Positions 10,307-18,598 of a stretch of 64,000 nt of DNA are shown piece after piece (position 1 is the first letter of the stretch; every line of letters starts with the position of its first letter). The translations under genes were made by a program, and so were the position numbers. This stretch comes from JACPNO01 sp963825405 (GTDB taxonomy: Bacteria; Acidobacteriota; Terriglobia; Bryobacterales; Bryobacteraceae). Under the pieces are notes generated by a model. The model saw nothing but the letters and a program-made list of their open reading frames with translations. It did no database searches and was not told the DNA's origin. Location: the NCBI GenBank assembly GCA_963825405.1, contig CAWGTB010000003.1:1054001-1118000 (forward strand), given 5' to 3'.

Positions 10307-11215
10307 TTACACTTTTTGCGGTGTCACAAGCTGGCGGGCTTCGGCCAGAAAATCGTCCGCCACAATGCGGAAGACGGTGGCCTTGATCTTCTTCGGCAGC
10401 TTCTGCGCAGCCACGATATCCGCAGCCACGATGTCGCACGCCGCCAGACCGTTCTGCCAATCGGGTTGCTCGGGACTGCGCTGCAAGATATCCATGCCCG
10501 GCAGGCCGAGCGAGGAAAGCAGCTTCGCCGTCCATTCCAGAATCAATGGCGATCCGGAAACGACAGCCACCAGCAGTCCGTCAGCGGGCGCGCGTTTTCC
10601 CGCGATGGCGTCTTCCATGGACTTCAGCCGGACTACGCGATAAAGCGCAGGCTGCAGTTGCTTCACCGCAAGCGCCGCCGACCCGGCAGTAACCAGCACG
10701 CACGTCTCCGGCCCCAGGCCGCGCGCGGCGTCCTCAAACCCCGCGCTAGCTACGGGACACGTGACCGCCTCAGCAAGTTCCGCCGCCAGAATGTGCGCCA
10801 GGCTGCGGTCCGTGTGCACCACCAGGAATCGCTGGGGACGCGCCTGACTGCGGGACGCGCGGCCGATCTTCATCACCGCGGCTTCGAGCGCATCGAGCGA
10901 AAATCCGTGCGCCAGTCCGTCGTCCATCCAGGCGCGCGCGAATGCCTCAACGTCGGCGTAAGGCTCGGGCACGATCCCCTCGCGCACGTACACACCGCTG
11001 CCGCGCCGCTGGATCACCCAGCCGCGAGCAGCCAGGTCGCGATACGCGCCGCTAACAGTGTTGGCGTGAACTTTCAGCCGCCGCGCCAGATCGCGCACGC
11101 TGGGAAGTCGGTCGCCAGGCGCAATTTTCCGGCTTAGGATGCCGAACTGCAGTTGCGCGGCAATCTGTTCGCGGATCGGGACCGAGCTTTCGCGCGCAAC
11201 CCAGAGACGGATCAC
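10307..11215 (-). CDS. GntR-family transcriptional regulator
   Basis: A 302-residue regulator. The N-terminal winged helix (about residues 10-75) has the GntR signature: P-I-R-E-Q-I, I-A-P-G-D-R-L-P-S-V-R-D-L-A, then H-A-N-T-V-S-G-A-Y-R-D-L and R-R-G-S-G-V-Y-V. The C-terminal 200 residues do not look like an aminotransferase, FadR or UTRA domain and resemble a periplasmic-binding-like alpha/beta fold, so the ligand is unknown. The start is GTG 11215 with TAGAAT exactly 6 bases upstream. It runs in the opposite direction to the chagasin gene and the same direction as the upstream protease. Confidence 0.85.
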   Translation of the reverse strand: MIRLWVARESSVPIREQIAAQLQFGILSRKIAPGDRLPSVRDLARRLKVHANTVSGAYRDLAARGWVIQRRGSGVYVREGIVPEPYADVEAFARAWMDDGLAHGFSLDALEAAVMKIGRASRSQARPQRFLVVHTDRSLAHILAAELAEAVTCPVASAGFEDAARGLGPETCVLVTAGSAALAVKQLQPALYRVVRLKSMEDAIAGKRAPADGLLVAVVSGSPLILEWTAKLLSSLGLPGMDILQRSPEQPDWQNGLAACDIVAADIVAAQKLPKKIKATVFRIVADDFLAEARQLVTPQKV

Positions 11216-11221
11216 GCCCCG

Positions 11222-11227
11222 ATTCTA
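11222..11227 (-). promoter_or_regulatory. -10 hexamer TAGAAT, 6 bases before GTG of the GntR gene
   Basis: On the minus strand TAGAAT is followed by CGGGGC and the GTG start. No Shine-Dalgarno site can fit in this space. Confidence 0.5.
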
Positions 11228-11241
11228 CCTGACGTCCGAGC

Positions 11242-12034
11242 TTATTCGACGGTGCGAATGGTCCAGAAATCATCCGACAGATTGGAATCCGTCAGATAGG
11301 CGTAGGGAATAAAACCGTAGCCGCCCTTGGCCCAGGTCTTGGACCAGGAATTGCGGAACGTAAACAGTTGGGTCGAATCGTCGTAACCGACGGCCAGCAC
11401 CGCGTGCCCGCCCTGCACCGAATCCCCTTTGCCCGGCATGGGAATCACGCCAGTTTTGGTGTCAAACGGAAAGTTGCTGTACACGGTGAATCCGAATACG
11501 AACGGATAGCCGCTGGCGATGCAGCCCTTCATCGTGGCTAGGTTGTTCGGGACGCGCTGGTAGGAGAGCACCTGATGTTTCAGCGCCGCGGTGTAGCAAC
11601 TCGCCGGCGGTTTCTGCGAGAACTTGCAGCTCGGGCAGGTTCCCGCCATCGGTCGGAGGCGGCGTGTCATCGTACGTCCACAGCGTCTCCGGGCAGGCGC
11701 CCAGCTTGTTCACCGACTTCACGCCGTCCCTGATCTGTGCACCGCTATCGGTTGGCGTGGTGTGTTCCATCGCCCGCTCGTTGTAATAAATGAACAGGCG
11801 TGACGGTGTTGCTTGCGTTATTTTCTGCTTGATCTGGTCAAACTCGATCGCTCCGGCAATGGCATTGGCCGTGCAGCTTCCCAACCGGCCTTGATCATAG
11901 ACCTCTTTGGGGCACTGTTTGCGCAAGTCCATCTTGGCTGGCAGCGCCCGCATCGTCATCATTGGCGCTGCGTAGACAAAATCCCGATGATCCGGCAAGT
12001 CGGGCATCCAACCCATGCTTCTCGTTTTTGCCAC
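11242..12034 (-). CDS. Papain-like C1 family cysteine peptidase (one frame change)
   Basis: A cytoplasmic-type C1 peptidase of about 263 residues once the frame is repaired. The catalytic set is complete: Gln and Cys in D-Q-G-R-L-G-S-C-T-A-N, His in G-G-H-A-V-L-A-V-G-Y-D and Asn in F-R-N-S-W-S-K-T-W, followed by G-G-Y-G-F-I-P-Y. The N terminus (D-L-P-D-H-R-D) matches bacterial members that lack a prodomain. GTG 12034 is preceded by AAGGAGG. One extra G near 11643 separates D-G-G from T-C-P-S-C-K-F-S-Q-K. No signal peptide is visible. It could be held in check by the chagasin-like inhibitor encoded nearby, although that protein appears exported. Confidence 0.87.
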
Positions 12035-12093
12035 GGTAAGTCCTCCTTGAAAATTACGTCCGAATACTTAGTGCATCCCAGGGGTGATTCGTT

Positions 12094-12891
12094 TCAGGGC
12101 CGGGGAGTAGCATCGCCCGGTGTAATACCCATCGCCCACTTGACCGCTTCCAGCCACATCTTCTGGATATCCGGCCGGTTCCAAACCTCTTCGCGATGGC
12201 CCAGCGAGGAATAGAAGACCCGGCCTTTACCGTAATTGCGTGCCCAGGTAACGGCAAAATCTTTGTCGGTGCGATGGACATTCTTCTTCGTCAGATCGAT
12301 CGAGCTGGTGTCGATGCTCATCAACACTCGCACGCGATCGCGCGAAAAATTCTTGAACTGGTAAATTTCGTCGGTGATCTCGAACGATTTAGGGAAATGC
12401 GCCGTTGCCGGGAACGCGCGGTCTTCGACTTTGACCGTGACCTTCTGGTGCCACGGATGGTCGTCAAAGTAACCACCGATCATCTCGCCGTATTCCGGCC
12501 ATTGGTAAAAAGTGTCGGTAGCGCTATGCGTGCCCAGGAAGCCTTTGCCATCGTCTTTAACGAACGAGAGCAGGTCGGCTTTCTGATCGGCCGTCATGTC
12601 CAGCTCGAGGGTGGTGTAGAAAATTACGGCATCGAAATAATCCAAGTTCTTGGCGTTGTTGGGGAGCTTCTTCTTGGTGAGCAACTGGGTATCGGTGCGG
12701 ATGTAGGTATCCCACAACCCGGACTCCTGGCCGATTTTCCACACCGTCGCCAAGGCGTGCGACACAGCATCGTGCTGGAAGCCATTGGATTGGCCGATGG
12801 CCAGTAGCTTTTTTCTCTTCGGCGGCTCCTGGGACCAGGCGGCCATGGCCACAACCAGAATTGCCAGGGCGATGTTACGGCACGTTTTCAT
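12094..12891 (-). CDS. ThuA-domain secreted protein
   Basis: A 265-residue protein with an N-terminal signal peptide (I-A-L-A-I-L-V-V-A-M-A-A-W-S) and a ThuA fold, a class I glutamine-amidotransferase-like domain common in Acidobacteria and Planctomycetes. Typical blocks are Y-F-D-A-V-I-F-Y-T-T, G-K-G-F-L-G-T-H-S-A-T-D-T-F, D-H-P-W-H and G-R-V-F-Y-S-S-L-G-H. Members are often attached to sugar-metabolism or oxidoreductase modules, but the biochemical activity is not settled. It probably acts outside the cytoplasm on carbohydrates. It follows the SDR and His/Met-rich module genes on the same strand. Confidence 0.87.
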   Translation of the reverse strand: MKTCRNIALAILVVAMAAWSQEPPKRKKLLAIGQSNGFQHDAVSHALATVWKIGQESGLWDTYIRTDTQLLTKKKLPNNAKNLDYFDAVIFYTTLELDMTADQKADLLSFVKDDGKGFLGTHSATDTFYQWPEYGEMIGGYFDDHPWHQKVTVKVEDRAFPATAHFPKSFEITDEIYQFKNFSRDRVRVLMSIDTSSIDLTKKNVHRTDKDFAVTWARNYGKGRVFYSSLGHREEVWNRPDIQKMWLEAVKWAMGITPGDATPRP

Positions 12892-12918
12892 CGTTTACAG
12901 ACCTCGCAAGAAATCATA

Positions 12919-13740
12919 CTAGCCTTTGAGTACCCGGCGCAGCGTGTAGGCGGCGGGCAGCATGTTGGTATGCTCCAGTTTCTTCCAATCGTCATTGACG
13001 TGGATGAGCTTTCCGCTGATGTGGTTCGATCGGTCCGACGCCAGAAACAGGGCCAATTGAATTTGCTTGTCGGGCGGCACACCGCCGGTGAGGCGAATCT
13101 CCTCGGCCTCCTTCACTTCTTTGGCCCCGGCTTTGGCGCCGGCCTGAATGATTTCGTCGGTCATGCTGGTGTAAGAGCCGCCCGGCGCCAGGCAATTCAC
13201 CTGCACGTTGTGTTCGCGCACTTCCTCAGCCAGCGTTTCGGCCAGACGGACGACCGCGGCTTTCGATGCCGCATAAGCCGAAAACCCCGGGCGCGCATCG
13301 GCCGCACCGCCGCCGCCCAGCACGATGATTTTGCCCGAGCGCCGCGCGATCATCTGCGGCAGCACCGCGCGGCAGGCATGCATAACGCCCAGGATATTGG
13401 TATCCAACGTCTCCTGCCAGAGCTTGGTTTTCACTTCCGCCAGCGGCCCGATGGGGCCTTGCACGGCGGCCGCGGCAATCAATACATGCACGCCGCCAAA
13501 CACCACGCCCATGCGATCCACCGCTGCGCACACTTTTTCGAAATCGCGCACATCGGCTCGCAGCCGCAGCGCCGCGCCACCGCCATGTTCAATTTCAAGC
13601 TTGGCCAAATCGAGTTCAGGCTGGGTGCGGGCCAGCAGCCCGACGCGCGCGCCGGCTGCCGCGAAACCTAACGCCAGACGCTTGCCGATGCCGCGCCCCG
13701 CCCCGGTGATCAGAACGCCTTGATCTTTGATGGTATGCAA
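12919..13740 (-). CDS. Short-chain dehydrogenase/reductase with altered active site
   Basis: A classical SDR of 273 residues. The NAD(P) site is T-G-A-G-R-G-I-G near residue 12, and the active site Tyr-Lys pair lies in Y-A-A-S-K. Two conserved positions are unusual: the N-A-G motif reads A-A-A-A, and the Ser about 13 residues before the Tyr is replaced by Gly in V-L-G-G-G-G-A-A. Activity may therefore be changed or lost. The start is TTG 13740, only 9 bases after the upstream gene, so it is probably co-transcribed with the membrane module at 13750-16381. The substrate is unknown. Confidence 0.83.
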   Translation of the reverse strand: MHTIKDQGVLITGAGRGIGKRLALGFAAAGARVGLLARTQPELDLAKLEIEHGGGAALRLRADVRDFEKVCAAVDRMGVVFGGVHVLIAAAAVQGPIGPLAEVKTKLWQETLDTNILGVMHACRAVLPQMIARRSGKIIVLGGGGAADARPGFSAYAASKAAVVRLAETLAEEVREHNVQVNCLAPGGSYTSMTDEIIQAGAKAGAKEVKEAEEIRLTGGVPPDKQIQLALFLASDRSNHISGKLIHVNDDWKKLEHTNMLPAAYTLRRVLKG

Positions 13741-13749
13741 AGCTTCAGT

Positions 13750-15189
13750 TTACTCGACGCGGGCATCGAATACGCCAGTCTCGACCTGGCCGGCGCGTTT
13801 CACCTGAATGAAGATACGATAACTGCCCGGTTGCGGAAATCCGTAGGGGAAGGAAACTTCGGCAGGCAAGGCGGAGGTGGCAGCGGCGTGCGACATCGCC
13901 GCCATGTCATGCACCTTGATCATGTCGAGCGCGGCCATCGGTACCGAGCCTGCGGGATGAACGTGCGCGAATACCTGCATATCCTGGCGCACGAACACGG
14001 CGTGCCCCGGCATGCCCATGTAGAGCTCCATATTTTGGGCGGGCTTGCCGCCGGCATCTTGCACCAGAAAGCGAAACGAATAGACGCGCTTGGCTTTCAG
14101 AGGCGCGCTATCGCGCTCCCAAACCATTTGTCCGCCGTCCGGGAGCGTGGAAGTGGTTCGCGCGAAATCCGCCTGCGCGATGGGCACCGCCGTAGCCGAC
14201 GAATCATCGCCCGTGAGCGCCTTGCCCGCAATCTCCGGCATCTCGATCTGCGTAACGCCCGTTTCCGGAATGCCGTTGCTGCGCACGATATCGGCGAATA
14301 GTTGATATTTTCCCGCCGGAATCGCCGGCAGCTCGTCGGTGAACGCGTCGCGGCCCGCCTGGTCGGGATGCAAATGCCAGAGCCGATCCATCCCCGGTGA
14401 GCTCAGCACAAACAGGTGCATGATGTGGCCGTGATCCGGAATCAGCCCTTCGTTCACGGTGCGGAAGCCCATCCAGCCGGGATCCTGGGTCAGCCGCAGC
14501 ATAAGTCTATTGCCGGATTCGAGCGAAGCAGCCAGCTCCACCGGCCGGTACACAATTTGCCTGTAGTCCGCTGCCTCGGCGTTCCACCATTTGTTGCCCA
14601 GCCAGAGGCAGCCCACTACAGCCACCGCAGTTGCAGCCATCACGATTCCTGCTCGCTTGCGCCGCGCCGGTGCCGGCACTGCGCCCGGTTCCAGTTGCGC
14701 TTCCCGCACGCTCGCTCCGACAATGCTCACCAACCCCACCACCAGCACCAGCATGAGCGCAAACAACAGCGCGCCCAGACCGCGCTGCATTGTCGTGGTG
14801 CGTGAGGCCAGCGCCGGAACCGGTACGGAGAGTTCACCTTTTCCTTGCGCGCCGTCCACGGTCACGCGAACCTGCCAGGAGCCGGACGCCATCATCCAAA
14901 GGCTGCCCGTGTAGAATTGTGCATCGTCTTTCGAGCGCTGAGCTAGATCGGGCGTGGGAGCGAAGCGCGCGCCCGGCCCGCGCAGCGGCAGCGGCACGAT
15001 ATGCACTTCACGAATACCCGGCGAGGCGCCCAGAACCTCAATCTCCGCGACACCGGGAATCACCGCAGGCGGGCGTACCGTGACCAGCAACCGGTACGGC
15101 CCGGCATCGCCTTCGTAGAAAACGTCGGGGCTGCCGACATGGGCGCATGCCAGGCCGACGAACAAGCAGGAAAGCAGTAGAGTCCGCAT
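13750..15189 (-). CDS. His/Met-rich membrane-anchored periplasmic protein
   Basis: A 479-residue protein not assignable to a named family from sequence alone. Order: signal peptide (residues 1-16, ending A-C-A-H), a beta-type domain, one membrane segment near 140-165, a basic loop, a second membrane segment near 185-200, and a long outer region. The outer region has repeated His/Met clusters: D-H-G-H-I-M-H-L-F, L-W-H-L-H-P-D, M-G-M-P-G-H-A, F-A-H-V-H-P-A-G and V-H-D-M-A-A-M-S-H. Such clusters suggest copper or another soft metal. The next gene on the strand ends 1 base before this start, so the two form a unit. Metal handling is inference. Confidence 0.8.
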   Translation of the reverse strand: MRTLLLSCLFVGLACAHVGSPDVFYEGDAGPYRLLVTVRPPAVIPGVAEIEVLGASPGIREVHIVPLPLRGPGARFAPTPDLAQRSKDDAQFYTGSLWMMASGSWQVRVTVDGAQGKGELSVPVPALASRTTTMQRGLGALLFALMLVLVVGLVSIVGASVREAQLEPGAVPAPARRKRAGIVMAATAVAVVGCLWLGNKWWNAEAADYRQIVYRPVELAASLESGNRLMLRLTQDPGWMGFRTVNEGLIPDHGHIMHLFVLSSPGMDRLWHLHPDQAGRDAFTDELPAIPAGKYQLFADIVRSNGIPETGVTQIEMPEIAGKALTGDDSSATAVPIAQADFARTTSTLPDGGQMVWERDSAPLKAKRVYSFRFLVQDAGGKPAQNMELYMGMPGHAVFVRQDMQVFAHVHPAGSVPMAALDMIKVHDMAAMSHAAATSALPAEVSFPYGFPQPGSYRIFIQVKRAGQVETGVFDARVE

Positions 15190-15190
15190 T

Positions 15191-16381
15191 TTAACGGCGA
15201 ATGCGCCGCATCCAGTCGCCCCACGCCAGGCCCAGCCGGATCATCAGCATCGCAATCGCAAGTGCCGCCGCCATCTCCATCCAAAATCCAGAAGCTGTCT
15301 TCTCGAGCGCAAAGAATACGTGGCGGAAGTAGGAACTGGCGGGAGGCGTTCCGTAATCGAAGTACATCGTGCCGAAAACCCGGTTGCGCGACCACGGCGA
15401 CATCAGAAAGTTAGCGAACGGCCACTGCGCCACGGTCAGTGCCGCCACGAAAACTACCCCGGAGACGATGGCACGCCGCCACGCATTCCAATTTTCGGTC
15501 CGTGCCCACAACATATCGAGCGCGAGCGCCGGGACAATCAGCAGCAAGGGAAATTCGGGCGGGATGAAGTGCGTGACTGGTTGATATACCGGTCCCAGCT
15601 TCGGCTCAGCGGGAAACAGCGGCAGAATCCAGACGCATCCAGCGATGAACAAGCTATAGATTCCCGCCACCGTGGTGGCTGCCCAGCGCCGTCCGGATGC
15701 CCGCGCGACACCCGCCAGCAGAAACGGCACCGCCATGGCCACCACCCGGTAGAAATGTCCGCTATGCATGTAGATGCGGAAAATGTACTCCAGCACCAGA
15801 ATCATGAGGCATACCAGGATCATGGCGCCGACATAGAGAAAAAGCGCGTTTAACTTCTCGCGGGCGATGCCGGAGGTCCGGTTCATGCGCCCCAAAATCA
15901 AAATCAGTGCGCCCAACTCGACCGCTAGAATGCCGGCGATGAGCAGCACATGCGGCGGGCTAAGAACTTTGACGTCCAGGCCGTAGGCGTTATGCCACCA
16001 GTCGTCCCAAGGGGCGGAGACGATCATGGCGATGCCGCCCCACGCCGCGATGAACGCACCCAGCGGGCCGCGGAACCCCCAGATGTTTACTGCGGCATCG
16101 CGCAGAGGAGAAGTCGCGCGCAGAGTGGTGTCCAGAATCAGATAGCCACAGGAAACGCCGGCCAGCACGCCGCACATATAGATGGCAATGTGAGCGGGTG
16201 TCCAAAACGTATCGCGGCCGATTGACCGGTGCCAGGAGATGTCCCAGTGCGCGCCCACCATGGCCGACGTGACTGCCAGCACGGAGCACCAGACAAACCA
16301 CGGAATTGCGGCAGACTCGGCACGCGTGTTTTCGCGGACGCCGACAGCTACGGTTGCGGGAAATTGCAAACTACCGGCCAT
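15191..16381 (-). CDS. Polytopic membrane protein of unknown function
   Basis: A 396-residue integral membrane protein with about nine to ten hydrophobic segments. Polar and aromatic residues are conspicuous in and between helices (G-A-H-W-D-I-S-W-H-R, W-T-P-A-H-I-A-I-Y, A-P-W-D-D-W-W-H, Y-M-H-S-G-H-F-Y), giving several His in loops that could bind metal or haem. It is the first gene of a minus-strand unit followed directly by the His/Met-rich protein and then the SDR. It resembles neither known ABC permeases nor cytochrome oxidase subunits closely. I do not recognise a family. Confidence 0.8.
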   Translation of the reverse strand: MAGSLQFPATVAVGVRENTRAESAAIPWFVWCSVLAVTSAMVGAHWDISWHRSIGRDTFWTPAHIAIYMCGVLAGVSCGYLILDTTLRATSPLRDAAVNIWGFRGPLGAFIAAWGGIAMIVSAPWDDWWHNAYGLDVKVLSPPHVLLIAGILAVELGALILILGRMNRTSGIAREKLNALFLYVGAMILVCLMILVLEYIFRIYMHSGHFYRVVAMAVPFLLAGVARASGRRWAATTVAGIYSLFIAGCVWILPLFPAEPKLGPVYQPVTHFIPPEFPLLLIVPALALDMLWARTENWNAWRRAIVSGVVFVAALTVAQWPFANFLMSPWSRNRVFGTMYFDYGTPPASSYFRHVFFALEKTASGFWMEMAAALAIAMLMIRLGLAWGDWMRRIRR

Positions 16382-16395
16382 GAGATTATGAACTA

Positions 16396-16401
16396 ATTAT
16401 A
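16396..16401 (-). promoter_or_regulatory. -10 hexamer TATAAT for the 15191-16381 membrane module
   Basis: Perfect TATAAT on the minus strand, ending 14 bases before ATG 16381. It lies beside the hairpin repeat at 16404-16458, which overlaps where the -35 box would be. Confidence 0.45.
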
Positions 16402-16403
16402 TC

Positions 16404-16458
16404 GTGGGGCAGATCCCCGACCTGCCTATTCAAACGGCAGGTCGGTGACCTGCCCCAC
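16404..16458. repeat. Intergenic palindrome (55 bp)
   Basis: Inverted repeat with arms GTGGGGCAGATCCCCGACCT and its near reverse complement ending CTGCCCCAC, around an 8-10 base loop. It lies between two divergent genes, so it cannot terminate either transcript. It is found once in the window and looks like a dispersed palindromic element. Confidence 0.75.
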
Positions 16459-16540
16459 TTCTGCCATGGGGTGGATATCGCTGGCAGTGCCCGCGTGCTA
16501 TAAGCAATTCATAAGCTATTAGCCTGATCGGAGTGGGCAC

Positions 16541-17008
16541 ATGCGTTACGTGCTGCCGGCGCTGCTCTGTTTGATGAGCGGCACTGCACTCCCGCCTCTG
16601 CTTCTGGCGGGCGATCCAGGCGGACGGGTCCACTATGTCGGTGGAACGATCGCCGCCCTTCCCAGCAAAACGGAAGGAACCATTCAAATGACGGACGAGG
16701 AGGCTCTCCTTTTCCGTTGCCGGGAAGCCACCATTCGGATCCCTTACAACCAGGTCACGGTGCTCGAGTATGGCCAGAACGTGAGCCACCGCTACGCTGC
16801 CGGGTTGATATTTCCCGTCCTGGTGTTGAGCAAGAAGCGCGGGCATTTCCTGACCATCGATTTCACCGACGATCACGGCCGCCAGCAGGCCCTGATTTTC
16901 GAAGTGTCTAAAGGCAATATTCGAACCATGCTGGTGAGCCTGGAAGCCCGCACCGGGCGCAAGATCGAATATCAGGATGAAGAAGCGCGCCGGGCGGGAA
17001 AGGGATGA
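16541..17008 (+). CDS. Exported hypothetical protein
   Basis: A 155-residue protein, not recognised. It has a signal peptide of about 23 residues (L-P-A-L-L-C-L-M-S-G-T-A). The mature part is beta-rich, with G-R-V-H-Y-V-G-G-T, I-R-I-P-Y-N-Q-V-T-V-L-E-Y-G-Q and a hydrophobic stretch (A-G-L-I-F-P-V-L-V-L-S) followed by K-K-R-G-H-F-L-T-I. GGAG lies about 9 bases before the ATG. The stop overlaps the start of the next gene (the two share ATGA), so they are translationally coupled. The pair probably functions in the envelope. Confidence 0.8.
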   Translation: MRYVLPALLCLMSGTALPPLLLAGDPGGRVHYVGGTIAALPSKTEGTIQMTDEEALLFRCREATIRIPYNQVTVLEYGQNVSHRYAAGLIFPVLVLSKKRGHFLTIDFTDDHGRQQALIFEVSKGNIRTMLVSLEARTGRKIEYQDEEARRAGKG

Positions 17009-17610
17009 CCATGCTTCTACCACTGTTTTTATTGCTGCTGGCGGCGGAAGATCCGGCGCCGCGTTCTGTCACTGTAGCGCCACCAAAAATAACCATCGAG
17101 GAACAGAACCTCGGGCAATTGTTGCGTATCCGGCGTATTTTCGTCGACAAGCTGACCGGCGGCGACACCGCCGCGCAGATTCGCGACATGATCCTCAGCA
17201 GCCTGGCTGGCACGCACAAATTTGTGATCACGGAAAATCCGGAAGGCGCCGATGCCACGCTGCGCGGCTCGGCCGAAGATCTGGTTTTTACCGATGTGCA
17301 CAACACCAGCGACAATATCAACGCGCGCAGCAATGCCGGCCGCGGCCGCGGAACCACCAGCGTGCGCGACACGCGCCAGGGCTTTTCGATTGGCGGCGGC
17401 GCAGGGGAGAGCGAATCCAGCCGCATCGATGAACGCAAGCATGAGGCGACCGCCTCCGTCCGCCTGGTGAATAAGGAGGGCGATCTGATCTGGGCCACCA
17501 CTCAGGAGAGCCTGGGCGGAAAATTCCGCGGATCGAGCGCCGACGTAGCCGACAAAATAACGCGGCGGCTACTGGAAGATCTCGACCATGCGCAGCGGAT
17601 GCTCAAGTAA
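17005..17610 (+). CDS. Exported hypothetical protein coupled to the preceding gene
   Basis: A 201-residue secreted protein with a signal peptide of about 15 residues (L-L-P-L-F-L-L-L-L-A-A). The mature part has an N-terminal segment R-R-I-F-V-D-K-L-T-G-G-D-T-A-A-Q-I-R-D-M-I typical of acidobacterial lipoprotein-like proteins that resemble the CsgG/TolB-N fold. A low-complexity Gly/Arg/Asn loop (about residues 105-130) is followed by a well-ordered C terminus (S-V-R-L-V-N-K-E-G-D-L-I-W-A-T). ATGA overlap with the previous gene points to coordinated expression. Function is unknown. Confidence 0.8.
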   Translation: MTMLLPLFLLLLAAEDPAPRSVTVAPPKITIEEQNLGQLLRIRRIFVDKLTGGDTAAQIRDMILSSLAGTHKFVITENPEGADATLRGSAEDLVFTDVHNTSDNINARSNAGRGRGTTSVRDTRQGFSIGGGAGESESSRIDERKHEATASVRLVNKEGDLIWATTQESLGGKFRGSSADVADKITRRLLEDLDHAQRMLK

Positions 17611-17646
17611 CAATGAGCCGCCGCATGGTAACATGATGCGCTCATA

Positions 17647-18509
17647 GTGCCTCAACCCGAATCGCAAGCAGAATCCCCGCCGTTAGCCGTCCGCATCACG
17701 GCGCTGGTCATCGCCCACAACCGCCCGGCGCTGCTGCGCAAATGCCTGCAGGCGCTTGAGAAATCCCACCAGCGAGAGCAGTTGGAAATTCTCGTGGTCG
17801 ACAATGGCGCGACCGGCGGCAGCTCTGAGCTAAAGGATGAGTTTCCCGCCGTGCGCTTCATCCCCCTGCCGCGCAACTTTCGGTCTCGACCAAAGCCCTG
17901 AACATCGGCATTCGCAGCTCGGCGGGCGAGTACATTCTGCTCCTGCACGATGACATCGAAGTGTCGCCGGAAACGCCCGCCGGTCTGGCGGCGGTGCTCG
18001 AAGCCCAGGCCGAAGTGGGCGCGGTCTGTCCGCGGTTGCTGCATCCGGATGGCTCAAGCGCGCCGCAGGTGACGAAGCTTCCCGTGCCCGGTGTGCGTGA
18101 GGTGGAGTGGCGTCCGGCATTCCCGGGCGCCGAAACTCACGCGGTCGAGTACGCGCGCGGCGCGGCCTTCATGGTGCGCAGTTTCTTTCTGCGGGCGATG
18201 CGGCAAATCGACGAGCGCTACGGGCAATTCGGCAGCGATGCCGAACTGTGCCGGCAAGTCCAGCGCTCCGCCAAGCAGGTGCAGGTCGCCGGAACGTTCA
18301 CGGCCATCGATCATGGAACCCCCGTGAGCAGCGCCCTGCTTCGCGCCGATTTTGAGCTAGGCCTGGCCGCCTACATCGGCAAACATTTTGGCTTAGCCGC
18401 GGGCTTGAAGGCGCGCGCGGCCTGTATGCTGCGGGCTCTCGGCAGCGTGTCGGTGATGCGCTATGTCTGGAGCGGCCAGAAAATTGACGGCACCCAAAAA
18501 GACACCTAA
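17647..18509 (+). CDS. Glycosyltransferase family 2 (two frame changes)
   Basis: GT-A glycosyltransferase of about 287 residues. The start of the domain is clear (R-I-T-A-L-V-I-A-H-N-R-P-A-L-L-R-K-C-L and I-L-V-V-D-N-G-A), followed after the frame break by A-L-N-I-G-I-R-S-S-A-G-E-Y-I-L-L-L-H-D-D-I-E, which contains the D-D metal site. E-Y-A-R-G-A-A-F-M-V-R and Y-G-Q-F-G-S-D-A-E-L match rhamnosyl-type GT2 enzymes. Near 17878-17890 two single bases (one T, one C) are extra: removing both yields N-F-G-L-T-K-A-L-N-I-G. GTG 17647 is the likely start. It probably adds sugars to surface polysaccharide. Confidence 0.83.
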
Positions 18510-18562
18510 TGGGGTCGGGGCGGCTTGAAGTGCCGCAGTTTATTTACTTTGCGGCACCAGCC

Positions 18563-18591
18563 TTGTCAATAGATCAATTCAGTGATAGGAT
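18563..18591 (+). promoter_or_regulatory. Sigma-70-type promoter TTGTCA-N17-TAGGAT
   Basis: The -35 TTGTCA (18563-18568) and -10 TAGGAT (18586-18591) are separated by 17 bases. The -10 ends 7 bases before ATG 18599, so transcription should start at or next to the initiation codon. Confidence 0.55.
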
Positions 18592-18598
18592 CTATTAC

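Noticed and set aside
16404..16458. Transcription terminator
   Set aside because: It lies between two divergent gene starts and has no U-tract.
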